A DNA stretch of 15,391 nucleotides from Candidatus Omnitrophota bacterium (GTDB taxonomy: Bacteria > Omnitrophota > Gorgyraeia > Duberdicusellales > 4484-171). The notes beneath the pieces are model-generated. The model did not search any database and was not told where the DNA came from. It saw only the letters and a program-made list of their open reading frames with translations. The stretch lies in NCBI GenBank assembly GCA_028710385.1, contig JAQTUC010000020.1, positions 1 to 15,391 on the forward strand. The letters run 5' to 3'. Positions 14,091-15,391 of this stretch are shown piece after piece. The position numbers and the translations under genes are program-made. Each line of letters begins with the position of its first letter. Position 1 is the stretch's first letter.

Positions 14091-15391
14091 ATGATTTTCA
14101 AAGCTGCAGCTGGAAAGTATAAAATTTTGTGTTTGAGTCTATTGGTATTATTGGGCGCGCTTATTTACTCAAACTCTTTTTACAATCCTTTTTGTTTTGA
14201 CGACGGTCTTTATATAACCGGAAACCCCGCCATAAGAAACATAGCAAACTTAAGGGCTGTATGGAATTATTTTCCAAGCAGGTTCATAACTTTTGTAACA
14301 TTTGCGCTAAACTACCGCTTTAATGCATTTTCCGTATTCGGCTACCATCTGGTTAATCTTATTATACATTTGTCCTGCGCTATGCTTGTTTTCTGGCTGG
14401 CAAACCTTATACTTTCAGCACCTTTAATGCAGAAAGATAAAATTGCAGCATTCGCAAGGCCTTTTGCTTTTTTTGCCGCGCTTCTATTCTTAAGCCACCC
14501 GATACAAACAGAAGCAGTTGTCTATATATGGCAACGCTCTACCTTGTTGGTTGCCCTATTTTATCTTCTGTCTCTTTGTTTATACATCAAAGCAAGGCTG
14601 TTGCAGATTAATAATAATGCATCAAAGGCAAAAGTCTTTTATATATTTTCGTTGTTTTCTGCTCTTATAAGTATGTTCAGCAAGGAAAACTCAGTGACTC
14701 TGCCTGTGATGATTATTCTGTGCGAATTTTATTTCCTTAAAAAACCCGGACGCATACGCTTAAAACCGGTTCTTCCTTTTCTTGCGCTGCTTCCTGTTGT
14801 TCCGGCAATGCTGTTTTTCGCTAAGCCTGAAACCTTTAGCGACATAGAAAGGCTATTTTATAACCCAGCCGACACGGGCTTTTATTATTTCATAACACAA
14901 TTGCGGGTTTTCATAACCTATTTACGGCTTGTTTTTGTTCCTGTTAGCCAGAATATTGATTACGACTATCCTTTTATGAAATCTATATTCCAGCCGCAGG
15001 TTTTCCTGAGTCTTTTGGTTGTAATTATTATACTGTTTGTTGCTTTTAAACTTTACAAAAAATACAGATTGCTTTCATTTGCCATTATCTGGTTTTTTGT
15101 TGCGCTTTTCCCCGAATCAAGCATTGTCCCGCTTAAAGATATAATTTTTGAACACAGGTTATATCTTCCGCTTGCGGCATTCAGTATTTTTTTTGTTGCT
15201 GCTTTATGCTATTTATTCCGGGAAAATAAAACCAAACTTTTAATCAGCATGCTTTCAATAATAATTGCTGTTTATTCATTTATGGCGCATCAAAGAAACA
15301 AAATATGGCAGGATGAGGTTACGCTCTGGACTGATGCAATCCACAAGTCCCCCAATAAGCCCAGAGTGTATAATAACCGTGGCAGTGCTTA
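14091..15391 (+). CDS. TMTC-like GT-C membrane protein with C-terminal TPR, 3' truncated by window end
   Basis: The frame is open from ATG 14091 to the window end (433 codons visible). The product is a polytopic membrane protein. It has an N-terminal helix (10-30) and then FDDGLYITGN (36-45), an acidic pair in the first periplasmic loop as in GT-C glycosyltransferases and TMTC proteins. Several further hydrophobic segments follow, then SKENSVTLP, an EHRLYLPLA segment, and a final RNKIWQDEVTLWTDAIHKSPNKP-type stretch (broken here) that leads into the first tetratricopeptide repeat. This is the architecture of the bacterial TMTC-like/O-mannosyl- or O-GlcNAc-transferase-like proteins, which transfer sugar from a lipid carrier. 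The donor and acceptor are unknown. Start choice rests on the promoter and on homology beginning right away; no clear Shine-Dalgarno is seen. Confidence 0.8.
   Translation, partial: MIFKAAAGKYKILCLSLLVLLGALIYSNSFYNPFCFDDGLYITGNPAIRNIANLRAVWNYFPSRFITFVTFALNYRFNAFSVFGYHLVNLIIHLSCAMLVFWLANLILSAPLMQKDKIAAFARPFAFFAALLFLSHPIQTEAVVYIWQRSTLLVALFYLLSLCLYIKARLLQINNNASKAKVFYIFSLFSALISMFSKENSVTLPVMIILCEFYFLKKPGRIRLKPVLPFLALLPVVPAMLFFAKPETFSDIERLFYNPADTGFYYFITQLRVFITYLRLVFVPVSQNIDYDYPFMKSIFQPQVFLSLLVVIIILFVAFKLYKKYRLLSFAIIWFFVALFPESSIVPLKDIIFEHRLYLPLAAFSIFFVAALCYLFRENKTKLLISMLSIIIAVYSFMAHQRNKIWQDEVTLWTDAIHKSPNKPRVYNNRGSA

Overview
The window is a bacterial chromosome segment of moderate GC. All supported genes lie on the plus strand, short AGGAGG-type ribosome binding sites are common, and intergenic regions are compact. 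Nothing fixes the taxon. A TMTC-like GT-C/TPR membrane protein, several small Spy/CpxP-like helical proteins and a TreT-like glycosyltransferase together suggest an uncultured lineage such as Omnitrophota or a neighbouring phylum, but that is an impression and not a proof. No tRNA, rRNA, CRISPR array, insertion sequence or phage gene was seen.

Layout. (1) 1-465 is the 3' end of a TreT-like retaining glycosyltransferase, followed 14 bases later by a ClC-family anion channel/transporter (480-1823) and a strong terminator (1903-1950). (2) 1867-2630 is the most unusual part. It holds a structured leader/terminator, two overlapping-signal microprotein genes missed by ordinary gene calling (2016-2159 and 2165-2293, 47 and 42 aa, each with one membrane helix), a good promoter (2351-2378), and a structured leader RNA ending in an intrinsic terminator. 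The leader can be drawn in two mutually exclusive folds, so it is a riboswitch/attenuator candidate. (3) That leader precedes a P2-type cation ATPase (2631-5195), which is followed 2 bases later by a secreted Spy/CpxP-like LTxxQ protein (5198-5611). (4) A DedA-family membrane protein and a nitroreductase form a pair (5805-7092). (5) A TetR regulator, a TolC-like outer-membrane factor, an EmrA-type periplasmic adaptor and an EmrB-type DHA2 transporter make a tightly packed efflux operon (7337-11703). A perfect 28-bp palindrome lies just upstream as probable operator. (6) A Cys-rich, signal-less Spy-like protein (11904-12314) has a perfect stem-loop leader and a bidirectional terminator. (7) An ACT-domain malic enzyme (12544-13926) follows. 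(8) A GT-C/TPR membrane protein (14091 onward) runs off the end.

How the pieces relate. The first half is about ion and envelope homeostasis: anion channel, tiny membrane proteins, RNA-controlled cation pump and periplasmic helical chaperone/sensor-like protein, then DedA. The second half is a self-contained, self-regulated tripartite drug/toxin exporter beside a possible thiol metal-binding protein. The dedA-like and malic enzyme genes share an unusually similar 28-bp promoter (22 of 28 positions identical, including the spacer), which hints at common control of two otherwise unrelated genes.
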